64,000 nucleotides of DNA from an uncultured Alphaproteobacteria bacterium (lineage in GTDB: Bacteria; Pseudomonadota; Alphaproteobacteria; GCA-2731375). Both the position numbers and the translations under genes were made by a program. Location: positions 2,310,557 to 2,374,556 of the forward strand of contig CATOSZ010000003.1 of assembly GCA_951812805.1 (NCBI GenBank), written 5' to 3'. Below, in pieces: positions 35,998-45,472 of the stretch; position 1 is the stretch's first letter; the number at the start of each line of letters is the position of its first letter. The notes under the pieces are model-generated. The model saw nothing but the letters and a program-made list of their open reading frames with translations. It made no database searches and was not told where the DNA came from.

Positions 35998-37252
35998 GCC
36001 CACGTCCCTTGAGAATGGCGTCGCCACCGAAGCGGTCGCGGACCCTGTCCATCGCGCGCTCGGCCCGGGCGCGGCGCTCCCGGCCGGGATCGGCGAGATC
36101 GACGGGGTCGTCGCTCCCCGCCGGCTCCAACGTCGCCAGGCCGACGCCGATCAGCCGGTAGGCGGTGCCGTCGCACTCGCGGCGCAATAGCTCTCCCGCC
36201 CCCCGGTGGATGACATCGGCGAGCTGCGTCGGATCCATCAAGGTGCTGGAGCGGGTGCGGATGCGGAAATCGGCCCCCTTCAATTTCAGCGTGACCGTTC
36301 GGCCGGCAAAATCGGCGCGTTTCATGCGGGCGGAGACCTTTTCCGCGAGGCGCCAGAGAATGCCGTCGAGGGTCTGGAAGTCCGTGATATCGCGCTCGAA
36401 CGTGGTTTCGGCCGAGATGGACTTGGTCGGCGCGTTCGGGTTGACCCGGCGGGGATCGCGCCCGCGCGAGAATTCGGCCAGGCGCTGCCCCATGGCGCCG
36501 TAGCGGGCCATCAACTCACCCGGGTCGATGCGGGCGAGCTGGCCGATCCGGGTGATGCCGTCGCGGGCGAGCCGACGTTGCAGCGCCTTGCCGGCCCCGA
36601 AGATCAGGCCGACCGGCCGCTCGGCCAGGAAGTCGACGGCCTCCGCCTCGCCGATCACGGCGAAACCGCGCGGTTTGTCGAGGTCCGAGGCGATCTTCGC
36701 CAGGGATTTGTTGTAGGACAACCCGACGGAGGCGGTAACGCCCACGTCACTTTCGATACGGCGCTGAATGGCGGCGAGGGTGCGTGCCGGCGACCGGGCG
36801 AACAGTGTCTCGGTGCCGGAAAGATCGAGGAAGGCCTCGTCCAGCGACAATGGCTCGACCAGGGGGGTGTGCTCGCGAAAGATCGCCTTCACCTCGCGGC
36901 TGGCGGCGGCGTATTTCGCCATGTCCGGGCGAACGACCACGGCCTCCGGGCAGGCCTTCAGCGCCTTGAACATGGGCATCGCCGAATGCACGCCCCGGGT
37001 CCGCGCGATGTAGCAGGCGGCGCTGACCACGCCGCGCCGGCCACCGCCGACGATGAGCGGCTTGGCCCGCAGGCTCGTGTCGTCGCGTTTTTCGACCGAG
37101 GCGTAAAAGGCATCGCAATCGATATGGGCGATCGCCAGGCGATCCAGTTCCGGATGGGAGAGGACGCGGGGGCTATCGCACGCCGGGCACCGCTTTTGGC
37201 CCGTGGTGATCACATGGTCGCAGTCGCGGCAGAAGGCGGGGACATTACTCAT
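35927..37252 (-). CDS. dinB: DNA polymerase IV with N-terminal zinc ribbon
   Basis: Y-family translesion polymerase of 441 aa. The N-terminus adds about 35 residues with a likely zinc ribbon: Cys8-x2-Cys11 and Cys22-x2-Cys25 (FCRDCDHV and RCPACDSP). The polymerase then begins with HIDCDAFYASVEKRDD (metal-binding acids), YIARTRGVHSAMPMFKALK and VEPLSLDEAFLDLSGT (second acid pair), followed by the thumb and little-finger domain with KSISAETTFERDITD. The C-terminal tail is Ala/Pro/Arg rich and lies in the overlap with eipB. It lacks a visible beta-clamp motif at the very end. The start overlaps the ROK gene stop by 4 bases. Confidence 0.93.
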   Translation of the reverse strand: MSNVPAFCRDCDHVITTGQKRCPACDSPRVLSHPELDRLAIAHIDCDAFYASVEKRDDTSLRAKPLIVGGGRRGVVSAACYIARTRGVHSAMPMFKALKACPEAVVVRPDMAKYAAASREVKAIFREHTPLVEPLSLDEAFLDLSGTETLFARSPARTLAAIQRRIESDVGVTASVGLSYNKSLAKIASDLDKPRGFAVIGEAEAVDFLAERPVGLIFGAGKALQRRLARDGITRIGQLARIDPGELMARYGAMGQRLAEFSRGRDPRRVNPNAPTKSISAETTFERDITDFQTLDGILWRLAEKVSARMKRADFAGRTVTLKLKGADFRIRTRSSTLMDPTQLADVIHRGAGELLRRECDGTAYRLIGVGLATLEPAGSDDPVDLADPGRERRARAERAMDRVRDRFGGDAILKGRGLSTQTPAAPPASTGRRKSHNPEN

Positions 37253-38175
37253 GTCCCACCGCCCTTTCCCGCCGCCGGCCACAGCCAGGCAGCGCCCCGC
37301 ACGCCGCTCGAGTCGCCGTGCTCCGCTCGGCGCAGGCTCGTCGTGACCTCGTCGGAAAAGACGTGGGTCGGCAGGTATCGCGGCACCCGATCGGCCAGGC
37401 CCGGCAGGTTGGAGAGGCCACCGCCGAGCACGATCACGTCCGGATCGACGATGTTGATGACGCTCGCCAGCGCCTTGGCCAGGCGTCGCTCGTGCCGTTC
37501 GAGGCTCGCCATGGCGCCGGCATCGCCGGCCGCGGCCAGTTCGACGATCTCCGGCGCCTCCAGCACGGCGCCGCCGCGGCGTTGATGATCGCGTGACAGG
37601 CCGGCGCCGGAGAGGTAGGTCTCGATGCAGCCGCTCTTGCCGCAATAGCAGGCCGCGGCGCCGCGCCGCTCTTCGGCGTCGGGCCAGGGCAGGGGGTTGT
37701 GGCCCCATTCACCGGCGATCAGGTTGGCGCCGGCGAGGGGCGCCCCCCGGACCACCAGGCCGCCGCCGACCCCGGTGCCGAGGATAACGCCGAAGACCAC
37801 CTCCGCGCCCTGCGCGGCGCCGTCGGCCGCTTCGGAAAGGGCGAAACAGTTGGCGTCGTTCGCGAGGCGCACAGGTCGGTGCAGCGCCTCCGCCAGGTGC
37901 CGATCGAGGGCGCGGCCGATCAGGCAGGTCGAATTGGCGTTCTTCACCAGTCCCGTGGCGGGCGAGATCGTGCCCGGAATGGCGACACCGACCGGCACGG
38001 ACGCGTCGACCCCGACCCGAGCGGCGATCGTCGCGACCAGATCGCGGATCGCCGTCACCGTCGCGGCGTAATCGCCTTGTGGCGTCGGGATTCGGTCTCG
38101 GACCAGGATCTTGCCGTCGGGCGCAAGGACGATCGCCTCGATTTTGGTCCCGCCGAGGTCGACGCCGATCCGCAT
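37249..38175 (-). CDS. ROK-family sugar kinase
   Basis: A 308-aa ROK protein, an ATP-dependent hexokinase type. The N-terminus MRIGVDLGGTKIEAIVL is the phosphate-1 motif; the zinc-binding segment ACYCGKSGCIETYLSGAG with its CxCG-x2-GCxE signature and WGHNPLPW are family hallmarks. The absence of a helix-turn-helix indicates a kinase (fructokinase, glucokinase or N-acetylmannosamine/N-acetylglucosamine kinase) and not a repressor. It overlaps dinB by 4 bases downstream and lies 6 bp after the HAD gene, so the three form an operon of mixed function. Confidence 0.9.
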   Translation of the reverse strand: MRIGVDLGGTKIEAIVLAPDGKILVRDRIPTPQGDYAATVTAIRDLVATIAARVGVDASVPVGVAIPGTISPATGLVKNANSTCLIGRALDRHLAEALHRPVRLANDANCFALSEAADGAAQGAEVVFGVILGTGVGGGLVVRGAPLAGANLIAGEWGHNPLPWPDAEERRGAAACYCGKSGCIETYLSGAGLSRDHQRRGGAVLEAPEIVELAAAGDAGAMASLERHERRLAKALASVINIVDPDVIVLGGGLSNLPGLADRVPRYLPTHVFSDEVTTSLRRAEHGDSSGVRGAAWLWPAAGKGGGT

Positions 38176-38181
38176 GGGCGG

Positions 38182-38850
38182 TCAGCCCGTGCCGTCCAGA
38201 TGCGCTTCGATGAAGGCGCGCGCGCCCGGCCAGTCGTCGATCCGCGCATGCGCGCTCTCGGCCGTTTGGACGAGGCGGGCCAGCCGTGGATCGGCGACGA
38301 AGTGCAGGCGGATGACATCGTCCGCGGCCGCGGCCACCGATTCATGGTTGCCGGGAATGTCGTCCAAGAAGAAGACCGGGGCGGGGCCCGCCAGTCGGGC
38401 GAGATGGCGAACCGACGGGCCTTTGGGGCCCGAGTTCGCGATCACCGGATAGTCCATGCCATGTCGTGCCAGGCCGCGCTGCCGCGCCGGTCCCAAATGC
38501 GTCGCGATATTCGAGAGCACGACGATCCGGGCCCGCTTAGAGAGGGCCGCGAGCGCCTCGGCGGCCCCGTCGACCGGTGCTACGTGTTCGGTCTTTTCCT
38601 CGAAGAAGCCGGAAAGAATCCGTCTCACTTCTGTGGATGAGAGCGCATGGTCGTCGGACTGTCGCTTGATGTTTCCGGTGAGCGCAAAGGAGGTGAGGTC
38701 GAGGTAGAGCGCGTTGCTTTGCAAATGGGCTTCGAGCGCGCGGACGAATTGCAGCAAAACCTCGTCCGCATCCGTGATCAGCAGCGGCCGGCTGGAATCG
38801 ATGTCGATCTCCGCGATCTGCCGGCGGACCGCCTCGCTTGCCTCTTCCAC
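38182..38850 (-). CDS. HAD-superfamily hydrolase-like protein
   Basis: A 222-aa protein with all four HAD motifs in degenerate form: motif [14 protein letters not shown] (D-x-D with the second Asp replaced by Glu-like context: DADEV), motif [11 protein letters not shown], motif III lysine in NSGPKGPSV, and motif [15 protein letters not shown]. The cap between motifs I and II is helical and includes [19 protein letters not shown]. Phosphatase activity is likely but the substrate cannot be predicted. It heads the HAD-ROK-dinB unit and is divergent from divK with a 126-bp intergenic region. Confidence 0.75.
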   Translation of the reverse strand: MEEASEAVRRQIAEIDIDSSRPLLITDADEVLLQFVRALEAHLQSNALYLDLTSFALTGNIKRQSDDHALSSTEVRRILSGFFEEKTEHVAPVDGAAEALAALSKRARIVVLSNIATHLGPARQRGLARHGMDYPVIANSGPKGPSVRHLARLAGPAPVFFLDDIPGNHESVAAAADDVIRLHFVADPRLARLVQTAESAHARIDDWPGARAFIEAHLDGTG

Positions 38851-38976
38851 GCCCTCGTCCCCCGCTATTGTGATCTTTGTATCCCTTGGATTCCGACTCT
38901 TAGTCCCAATTTGCTAAGCTTGGCCAGGGCTCCGAAGAAGGGGGCGCCGAAAACCGTTCATTTTGAGGCACCGTGG

Positions 38977-39345
38977 ATGACCAAGACCGTACTGATCGTC
39001 GAGGACAATGCCCTCAACATGAAGCTGTTCAATGATCTCCTGGTCGCTCACGGCTACGAGACATTGCAGACCGGCGACGGCCTCGAGGCCCTGTCCATGG
39101 CGCGTGAACATCGCCCCGATCTCATCGTCATGGATATCCAGCTGCCGCAGATCTCCGGCCTGGAAGTCACCAAGTGGCTGAAGGAAGACGACGAATTGAA
39201 GGCGACACCCGTCGTGGCCGTCACCGCGTTTGCGATGAAGGGCGACGAGGACAAGATCCGCGCGGGCGGCTGCGAGGCCTATCTCGCCAAGCCGATTTCA
39301 GTTAAGACGTTTCTTGCAACCGTTCGCCAGTTTGTCGGCGAATAA
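38977..39345 (+). CDS. divK: Single-domain response regulator DivK
   Basis: A 122-aa CheY-like receiver with no output domain. It has the acidic pocket [11 protein letters not shown], the phosphorylated Asp53 in [16 protein letters not shown], and the switch Thr/Lys in [20 protein letters not shown] and [12 protein letters not shown]. It closely follows the known alphaproteobacterial DivK, which with PleC and DivJ controls cell polarity and the cell cycle. The gene is followed 33 bp later by pleD. The GAGG 8 bases upstream supports this start; longer in-frame starts add unrelated sequence. Confidence 0.94.
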   Translation: MTKTVLIVEDNALNMKLFNDLLVAHGYETLQTGDGLEALSMAREHRPDLIVMDIQLPQISGLEVTKWLKEDDELKATPVVAVTAFAMKGDEDKIRAGGCEAYLAKPISVKTFLATVRQFVGE

Positions 39346-39378
39346 GGTTCGCGGCTTGTATTCGATCCGGTAGGGCTG

Positions 39379-40749
39379 ATGACAGCGCGTATTCTCGTTG
39401 CCGACGACGAGCAAATGAACCTCAAGCTCCTCGAGGCGAAGCTCGGCCGCGAATATTTCACCGTAATGACGGCGGGCGACGGCGAATCGGCCCTCCTACG
39501 AGCGCAAGAGGAACGGCCCGATCTCATTCTGCTCGATGCCATGATGCCGCGCATGGATGGATTCGAGACCTGCCGGCGCCTGAAGGCGGATCCGGAGTTG
39601 GCACACATCCCCATCGTCATTCTGACGGCGCTCACCGCGCGGGCGGACAGGGTACGCGGGCTCGAGGCGGGGGCCGACGATTTTCTCTCCAAGCCGGTGG
39701 ACTACACGGCCCTGTTGGCCAGGGTTCGTTCCCTCGTACGCGCAAAGTTCGTCGCCGACGAGTTGCGTCTGCGGCTGGAGACCCGGGACGCCCTGGGCCT
39801 GGCACGGGAACCGGAATTGGATTCCGCGTCGCTTCGCGGCAGGTTGCTCGTCGTCGAGGATCGCGATATCGAGGCGGCCCGGATACGGGACGCGCTTTCC
39901 GGCGAGCATGACGTGCACCGCGTTTCACATGCGGGCGAAGACGATATTGTCGGACTGGTCGACGACCGCGACCTCGTGGCCATCAGCCTGGCACTGCGCG
40001 AGGTCGACGGCCTGCGGCTTTGTGCCCGCCTGCGCGGCGCGGACGCGACCCGGCGCGTCCCTGTCCTGATCCTGGTGCCCGACACGCCGGAGCAGCACCG
40101 CAGGCGCGATACCGGCCTGGAACTCGGCGTCAACGATTACGTCATGCGGCCGGCCGACCCGGCGGAACTGCGCGCCCGCGTGCGGACCCAGTTGCGCCGC
40201 CGCCGCGCGGAACAATGGTTGAGACGGCAGTATCGCCAGGGCATGGAGCTGGCGATGACGGACAGCCTGACGGGGCTGCACAACCGGGCCTATTTCGAGG
40301 CGCATCTGGATCGCGTGCTGCGCCGCTCGGACGTGGACAAGCCTGTCGCGATGCTGCTGCTCGACGTGGATCACTTCAAGGCCGTGAACGACAGGCATGG
40401 TCATGTCGTCGGTGACGAGGTCTTGCGTGAGCTGGCACAACGCATCGAAGGCGTGCTGCGCAGTGTCGATTTGGCGGCTCGCTACGGCGGCGAGGAGTTT
40501 GTCATCGTATTGCCGGATACCGACGGCGAAACGGCCATTACCGTCGGCGAACGACTCCGTGGCGAAGTCGCCGACGTTCCTTTCACGGTATCCGGCGAGG
40601 CGGGCCGGGTGCCCGTCACCGTCTCGATCGGTATTGCCACGTCGATGGCGGACGACGGCGCCGTTTCGTTGTTACGCCGGGCCGATGTCGCCCTCTACCG
40701 GGCAAAGAACGCCGGGCGGGACAGGGTCGAGTTGCAGAGCAAAGCGTAG
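39379..40749 (+). CDS. pleD: PleD-type response regulator diguanylate cyclase
   Basis: A 456-aa protein with REC-REC-GGDEF architecture as in Caulobacter PleD. REC1 has Asp53 in LILLDAMMPRMDGF. REC2 (about 150-275) lacks a canonical phosphoacceptor (region reads AISLALREVDGLRLCARL), as in known PleD, where it is a structural dimerisation domain. GGDEF active site is RYGGEEFVIVL, with the I-site R-x-x-D in RSVDLAARY. It makes cyclic di-GMP on phosphorylation and helps the swarmer-to-stalked cell transition. It is in an operon with divK. The stop is 26 bp from the convergent dehydratase gene. Confidence 0.95.
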   Translation: MTARILVADDEQMNLKLLEAKLGREYFTVMTAGDGESALLRAQEERPDLILLDAMMPRMDGFETCRRLKADPELAHIPIVILTALTARADRVRGLEAGADDFLSKPVDYTALLARVRSLVRAKFVADELRLRLETRDALGLAREPELDSASLRGRLLVVEDRDIEAARIRDALSGEHDVHRVSHAGEDDIVGLVDDRDLVAISLALREVDGLRLCARLRGADATRRVPVLILVPDTPEQHRRRDTGLELGVNDYVMRPADPAELRARVRTQLRRRRAEQWLRRQYRQGMELAMTDSLTGLHNRAYFEAHLDRVLRRSDVDKPVAMLLLDVDHFKAVNDRHGHVVGDEVLRELAQRIEGVLRSVDLAARYGGEEFVIVLPDTDGETAITVGERLRGEVADVPFTVSGEAGRVPVTVSIGIATSMADDGAVSLLRRADVALYRAKNAGRDRVELQSKA

Positions 40750-40775
40750 AGCTGCCCGGCACGCCGCCGATTAAG

Positions 40776-42731
40776 TCAATGGATGCTATCGGATCGGGGT
40801 GGGCCGAAGCTTTCCGCGTCCCGGCTGTCGGGGATCACGCGTACGATCGGATCGACCGTGGGGCTTTCGGTGCTGTAGCCATCGACGACACGGGCGAGAA
40901 TGTTGCGAATGCCGTCGACGTCGACGGTTATGCAGGCGGCATCCAACTCTTCCAACAGGGCGACGACCTCGGGCCAGCTCAGGGCGTGCTCCTCGGCTCG
41001 CATGATGCGGGGATGCGTCGTGCCGCTGGCATCGGTGCCGATCAGGAGTTCTTCGAAGAGTTTCTCGCCGGGCCGTAAGCCGACGAACTGGATTTCGATA
41101 TCCCCCGAGGCGTTTTCCTTGTCGCGCACTTCCAGGCCCATCAGGCGGATCATGCGGCGCGCGAGGTCGAGGACGCGGACGGGTTCTCCCATCTCCAACA
41201 GGAAGACGTCGCCGCCGGTGCCCATCGCGCCTGCTTGCAGGACCAGGCTCGCCGCCTCGGAGATCGTCATGAAGTAGCGTGTCACATCCGGGTGCGTGAC
41301 GGTGATCGGACCGCCGGCGCGGATCTGTTCACGGAAGCGCGGCACCACGGAGCCCGAGGAGCCGAGTACATTGCCGAAGCGGACCATGGTGAACCGCGTC
41401 GTCGATTGCTCGCGCGCCAAACCCTGGAGGATCAGCTCCGCCACCCGTTTGGACGCGCCCATTACGTTCGTAGGCCGCACCGCCTTGTCGGTGGAGATCA
41501 GAACAAACGTGTCGACGCCGCTTTCGATGGCCGCTTCCGCCAGATGCTGGGTGGCGAAGATGTTGTTCCGTACGCCCTCGACCACGTTCTGCTCGACCAG
41601 GGGGACATGCTTGTAGGCGCCGGCGTGGTACACCGTGTCGATGGCAAAGCGCCGCATGATATGGACCATCCGCCGTTTGCGGGCGGCGCTGCCGAGCAAG
41701 GCCAGAATTTCGACGGCCAATCCCTCGCTCTCGTCGAGCTGCCGCAACTCCGCCTCGATGGCGTAAAGGGCGTATTCGTTCAGATCCAGCAGGACGATGC
41801 GTCGCGGGCCGTTGCGGATGATCTGGCGGCAGAGTTCGCTGCCGATCGAGCCGCCGGCGCCACTGACCAATACCAATTTCCCGCGAATATTGCGCTCCAG
41901 CAGGTCGTGGATCGGGGGGACCGGGTCACGGCCGAGCAGATCCTCGATCTCTACTTCCTTGAGTTCGTCGACCTGCGCCTCGCCCGAAACCAGGTCCGCC
42001 AGGCCCGGCATCGTCATCATGCGGACGGGCTGGGTCTGCAGCCGCTCGACGATGTCGCGCCGGCGCGCTCGCCCCGCCGACGGCATCGCCAGCACGACGT
42101 GTTTGACCCCATAGCGCCGGACGAGGTCGGGCAGCGCGCCCGGATCCCATACGGGAATACCGTTGACGATGGTGCCTTGCAGCGCCGGATCATCGTCCAA
42201 CAGGAACACCGGATTGTACTCCGGCCCGAAGCGGAGCGCGGCGATCGCCTGCACGCCTGCCTTGCCGGCGCCGTAAATGCCGATCGGCTCCTTGTCGCCG
42301 GATTCGCGGCCGAGATATTCCAGCGCCAATCGCGCGACGGCCCGGCTGCCCACCATCGCCAATACCGCCGTCATCCAGTAAATGGCCGGTACCGTGGCAT
42401 CCATTGGCGGCGAGGCCAGAAGCTGTCCGGCGACGATCACCAGCAAGGCCGAAAGCATATTCGCGGCGGCGATCGTCAGCAGGAACGGGGCCCCGAGGGC
42501 GCGCAGCACCGAGCGATAGATGCCGAAGGCATGAAAGACCGGGATCGTTACGACGGCAACGATGGCGAAGACCCAGGGATCGGGAAGGGCGGCCGGAAAG
42601 GGGTGGCCGTGACGGAGCGCGACGGCGAGCCACAGGCAGATGGGCAAGCCGATGAGATCCATTGCCATCAGGATGTAGCGTTTGCGAGAACGCGGCATTC
42701 CGATGAGGCTGAGATAGGCTTGCTGTTTCAC
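40776..42731 (-). CDS. Membrane-bound nucleoside-diphosphate sugar dehydratase/epimerase (WbpM/PglF/CapD type)
   Basis: A 651-aa inner-membrane enzyme with four N-terminal transmembrane helices (about residues 12-125) and a first degenerate Rossmann unit, followed by a catalytic SDR domain: LVSGAGGSIGSELCRQI (cofactor), YHAGAYKHVPLVEQN and STDKAVRPTNVMGASKRV. The catalytic tyrosine position is Met (NVMGASKR), as in long PglF/WbpM 4,6-dehydratases. It probably converts UDP-GlcNAc to the 4-keto-6-deoxy sugar that feeds capsule, LPS or glycoprotein sugars. No glycosyltransferases are next to it, so the pathway must be completed elsewhere. Confidence 0.9.
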   Translation of the reverse strand: MKQQAYLSLIGMPRSRKRYILMAMDLIGLPICLWLAVALRHGHPFPAALPDPWVFAIVAVVTIPVFHAFGIYRSVLRALGAPFLLTIAAANMLSALLVIVAGQLLASPPMDATVPAIYWMTAVLAMVGSRAVARLALEYLGRESGDKEPIGIYGAGKAGVQAIAALRFGPEYNPVFLLDDDPALQGTIVNGIPVWDPGALPDLVRRYGVKHVVLAMPSAGRARRRDIVERLQTQPVRMMTMPGLADLVSGEAQVDELKEVEIEDLLGRDPVPPIHDLLERNIRGKLVLVSGAGGSIGSELCRQIIRNGPRRIVLLDLNEYALYAIEAELRQLDESEGLAVEILALLGSAARKRRMVHIMRRFAIDTVYHAGAYKHVPLVEQNVVEGVRNNIFATQHLAEAAIESGVDTFVLISTDKAVRPTNVMGASKRVAELILQGLAREQSTTRFTMVRFGNVLGSSGSVVPRFREQIRAGGPITVTHPDVTRYFMTISEAASLVLQAGAMGTGGDVFLLEMGEPVRVLDLARRMIRLMGLEVRDKENASGDIEIQFVGLRPGEKLFEELLIGTDASGTTHPRIMRAEEHALSWPEVVALLEELDAACITVDVDGIRNILARVVDGYSTESPTVDPIVRVIPDSRDAESFGPPRSDSIH

Positions 42732-42902
42732 TGGCCCCGGCCTTTATGGCCCGCCACATGGCAGGCTCGTACTGGGAGCCGTCGCCAGAATACAATCATC
42801 CGCCGATTGTCGTCTCGCTCCCCGATATTCCCTAAACCCGGTCCCAGCGACTGTCAACGCGCCACATGCGATGGCGTGGGCGCTGTTGCCGTGCCGCCAT
42901 GG

Positions 42903-43667
42903 TCAAATATTGGCGGAATAACCCCCGTCGACGGCGATCGTGGCGCCGGTAACGAAGTCGGAAGCTCGCGAGGCCAGGAACACAGCGACACCTTCGTGGT
43001 CCTCCGGCAGGCCCCAGCGGCCGGCGGGCGTGCGGTCGAGTACGCGCTGGTTCAACGTCGCGACTTCGCGCCGGGCGTTGACGGTAAGCTCCGTATCGAT
43101 CCAGCCGGGCAACACGGCGTTCACCTGGATATTGTCCTTGGCCCAGGCGGTGGCCAGCGCCTTCGTCATCTGCACGATCCCGCCCTTGGAAGACGCGTAA
43201 GGGGCGGCGAAGGGTGCGCCGAAGAGCGACATCATCGAGCCGATGTTGATGATCTTGCCGCCGCCGGCGTCTCGCATCGGCTCGTAGGCGGCCTGGGCAC
43301 AGACGAAGGCAGCGGTGAGGTTGGTGTCCAGCACCTGGCGCCATTCCGCGAGCGCCAGGTCCTCGGGCGGCTTGCGGATGCTCATCCCGGCGTTGTTCAC
43401 CAGAATGTCGAGACGGCCAAAGCGGGAGAGCGTGGCGGAGACCATTTCATAGCAGTCGGCCTCGTCGGTTACGTCGATGACGTGGGTCATCAGCTCGACG
43501 CCGGTCGTGGCCATTTCCTCGGCCGCGCGGGCGTTCTTCTCCTCGTTGCGCCCGGCGATGACGAGCCGTGCCCCGGCCCGGGCCATGCCCCGCGCCATGG
43601 CGAGGCCGATGCCGCCGTTGCCGCCGGTGACGATGGCGACCCGGCCGCCGAGGTCGAACAGTTCCAT
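42903..43667 (-). CDS. SDR-family oxidoreductase
   Basis: Classical short-chain dehydrogenase of 254 aa. IVTGGNGGIGLAMARGMARAG gives the cofactor site, LVNNAGMSIRKP the structural motif, NIGSMMSLFGAP the serine and YASSKGGIVQMTKA the catalytic tyrosine and lysine. The C-terminus is FVTGATIAVDGGYS. It resembles glucose 1-dehydrogenase/2-deoxygluconate dehydrogenase types. It lies 23 bp upstream on the minus strand of the dehydratase side and directly downstream of leuB, but has no evident role in leucine synthesis. The substrate is unknown. Confidence 0.88.
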   Translation of the reverse strand: MELFDLGGRVAIVTGGNGGIGLAMARGMARAGARLVIAGRNEEKNARAAEEMATTGVELMTHVIDVTDEADCYEMVSATLSRFGRLDILVNNAGMSIRKPPEDLALAEWRQVLDTNLTAAFVCAQAAYEPMRDAGGGKIINIGSMMSLFGAPFAAPYASSKGGIVQMTKALATAWAKDNIQVNAVLPGWIDTELTVNARREVATLNQRVLDRTPAGRWGLPEDHEGVAVFLASRASDFVTGATIAVDGGYSANI

Positions 43668-43690
43668 GGCCGTTCGCCCGCCTACCGGAC

Positions 43691-44803
43691 CTAGGCCGCG
43701 AGTTTGTCGAGTTCGCGGACCAGGCTCTCGCCCATCACCGAGGTCGAGACCTTGGCCATGCCGGCTTCCATGATGTCGCCGGTGCGCATGCCGCCGGCCA
43801 ACAGGTTATCGACGGCGTCCTCGATCAGCTTGGCGTCCTCCGAGAGGTCGAAGGAATAGCGCAGCGCCATCGCGAAACTCAGGATCATCGCGAGCGGGTT
43901 GGCCGCACCCTGGCCGGCGATGTCGGGGGCGGAGCCGTGCACCGGCTCATAGAGCGCCTTGCGCCGGCCGGTCGCGTCCGCCGCGCCGAGGGAGGCCGAC
44001 GGCAGCATGCCGAGACTGCCGGTCAGCATCGCCGCGACGTCGGACAGCAGGTCGCCGAACAGATTGTCGGTCACGATGACGTCGAACTGCTTCGGCGAGC
44101 GCACGAGCTGCATCGCGCAGTTGTCGGCATAGAGATGGTCCATCTCGATGCCCGGGAACTCGCTGTCGCGGATATGTTGGGCTTCCTCGCGCCAGAGGAT
44201 GCCCGACTCCATGACGTTGGCCTTCTCGGTCGAAGTCACCCGACCCTGGCGCTTCTCCGCCAGTTCACAGGCGACGCGCACGACGCGGTGGATCTCGCTG
44301 GTCGTGTAGCTCTGGGTGTTGTAGCCCCGACGCTGCCCGTCGCCGAGGTCCTCGATGCCGCGCGGCTCGCCGAAGTAGATCCCGCCGGTCAGCTCGCGCA
44401 CGATCATCAGGTCGAGGCCGCTCACCAGTTCCGGTTTGAGGGAGGAGGCCGAGGTCAGTGCGTCGAAGCACATGGCCGGGCGCAGGTTGGCGAACAGGTC
44501 CATGTCCTTGCGCAGGCGGAGGATGCCGCGCTCCGGCTTCTGCGCGAAGGGCAGGTCGTCCCACTTCGGGCCGCCGACGGCACCGAAGATGACGGCGTCC
44601 ACACCCATTGCCTTTTCCATCGCCTCGTCCGTGATCGGCGTGCCGTGGGCGTCGATCGCGGCACCGCCGACATCGTCCTCGTCGATGCCGAAGGTGACGG
44701 CACGGCGCTTGTCCATCCAGTCGATGACCCGGCGCACCTCGCCCATGACCTCCGGTCCGATGCCGTCGCCCGGCAGCATCAAAAGCTTCCTGTTGGCGCT
44801 CAT
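43691..44803 (-). CDS. leuB: 3-isopropylmalate dehydrogenase
   Basis: NAD-dependent oxidative decarboxylation of 3-isopropylmalate, third step of leucine synthesis. The 370-aa protein opens with [16 protein letters not shown] and has [11 protein letters not shown], the general base segment with [10 protein letters not shown] and the metal-binding [19 protein letters not shown], ending with the cofactor loop [16 protein letters not shown]. It is the third enzyme gene of the leuC-leuD-leuB order, 37 bp after leuD. Confidence 0.97.
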   Translation of the reverse strand: MSANRKLLMLPGDGIGPEVMGEVRRVIDWMDKRRAVTFGIDEDDVGGAAIDAHGTPITDEAMEKAMGVDAVIFGAVGGPKWDDLPFAQKPERGILRLRKDMDLFANLRPAMCFDALTSASSLKPELVSGLDLMIVRELTGGIYFGEPRGIEDLGDGQRRGYNTQSYTTSEIHRVVRVACELAEKRQGRVTSTEKANVMESGILWREEAQHIRDSEFPGIEMDHLYADNCAMQLVRSPKQFDVIVTDNLFGDLLSDVAAMLTGSLGMLPSASLGAADATGRRKALYEPVHGSAPDIAGQGAANPLAMILSFAMALRYSFDLSEDAKLIEDAVDNLLAGGMRTGDIMEAGMAKVSTSVMGESLVRELDKLAA

Positions 44804-44840
44804 GGTGAGCCTCCCCTCGTTCTGCGGAACCTGTCCGTAC

Positions 44841-45461
44841 CTACTCGGCCGCGTCGTAGAGCCAGGGCTGGCCCGAGCGTTGCTTGGCCTCGAAATCGTC
44901 GATCGCCTTGTCGTGCTGCAGGGTCAGACCGATGTCGTCGAGCCCCTCCAGCAGGCAATGCCTGCGGAATGGATCGACCTCGAACGCGATCGTGCTGCCG
45001 TCCGGCCGGGTGATGGTCTGGCTTTCGAGATCGACGGTGAGGCGGGCGTTGCCGCCCTTCTCCGCGTCCCCCAACAGCTCTTCCAGTTCCTCCGGCGAGA
45101 CCATGATGGGCAGCACGCCGTTCTTGAAGCAGTTGTTGAAGAAGATGTCGGCGAAGCTCGACGAGATCACGCATTTGATGCCGAAGTCGAGCAGCGCCCA
45201 AGGCGCATGCTCACGGCTGGAGCCGCAGCCGAAGTTGTCCCCGGCGACGATGATCTCGGCGCCTTTGTAGGACGCCTGGTTCAACACGAAGTCGGGATTG
45301 TCGCCGCCATCGGCGGTGTAGCGCATGTCGTTGAAGAGGAACTTGCCGAGGCCGGAACGCTCGATCGTCTTCAGGAACTGCTTGGGAATGATCCGGTCGG
45401 TGTCGATGTTGATCATCCGCATCGGCGCCGCCGGGCTGTCGAGCTTGGTGAACTTGTCCAT
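44841..45461 (-). CDS. leuD: 3-isopropylmalate dehydratase small subunit
   Basis: Small swivel subunit of isopropylmalate isomerase, 206 aa. The substrate-recognition segment [20 protein letters not shown] and the conserved [13 protein letters not shown] loop are present. The start was placed at [10 protein letters not shown]; a longer open reading into the leuC gene is rejected because it is not homologous and GAGGGAGGAA lies just upstream of this ATG. It lies 11 bp after leuC, so the two subunits are coexpressed. Confidence 0.97.
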   Translation of the reverse strand: MDKFTKLDSPAAPMRMINIDTDRIIPKQFLKTIERSGLGKFLFNDMRYTADGGDNPDFVLNQASYKGAEIIVAGDNFGCGSSREHAPWALLDFGIKCVISSSFADIFFNNCFKNGVLPIMVSPEELEELLGDAEKGGNARLTVDLESQTITRPDGSTIAFEVDPFRRHCLLEGLDDIGLTLQHDKAIDDFEAKQRSGQPWLYDAAE

Positions 45462-45472
45462 GTCTTCCTCCC

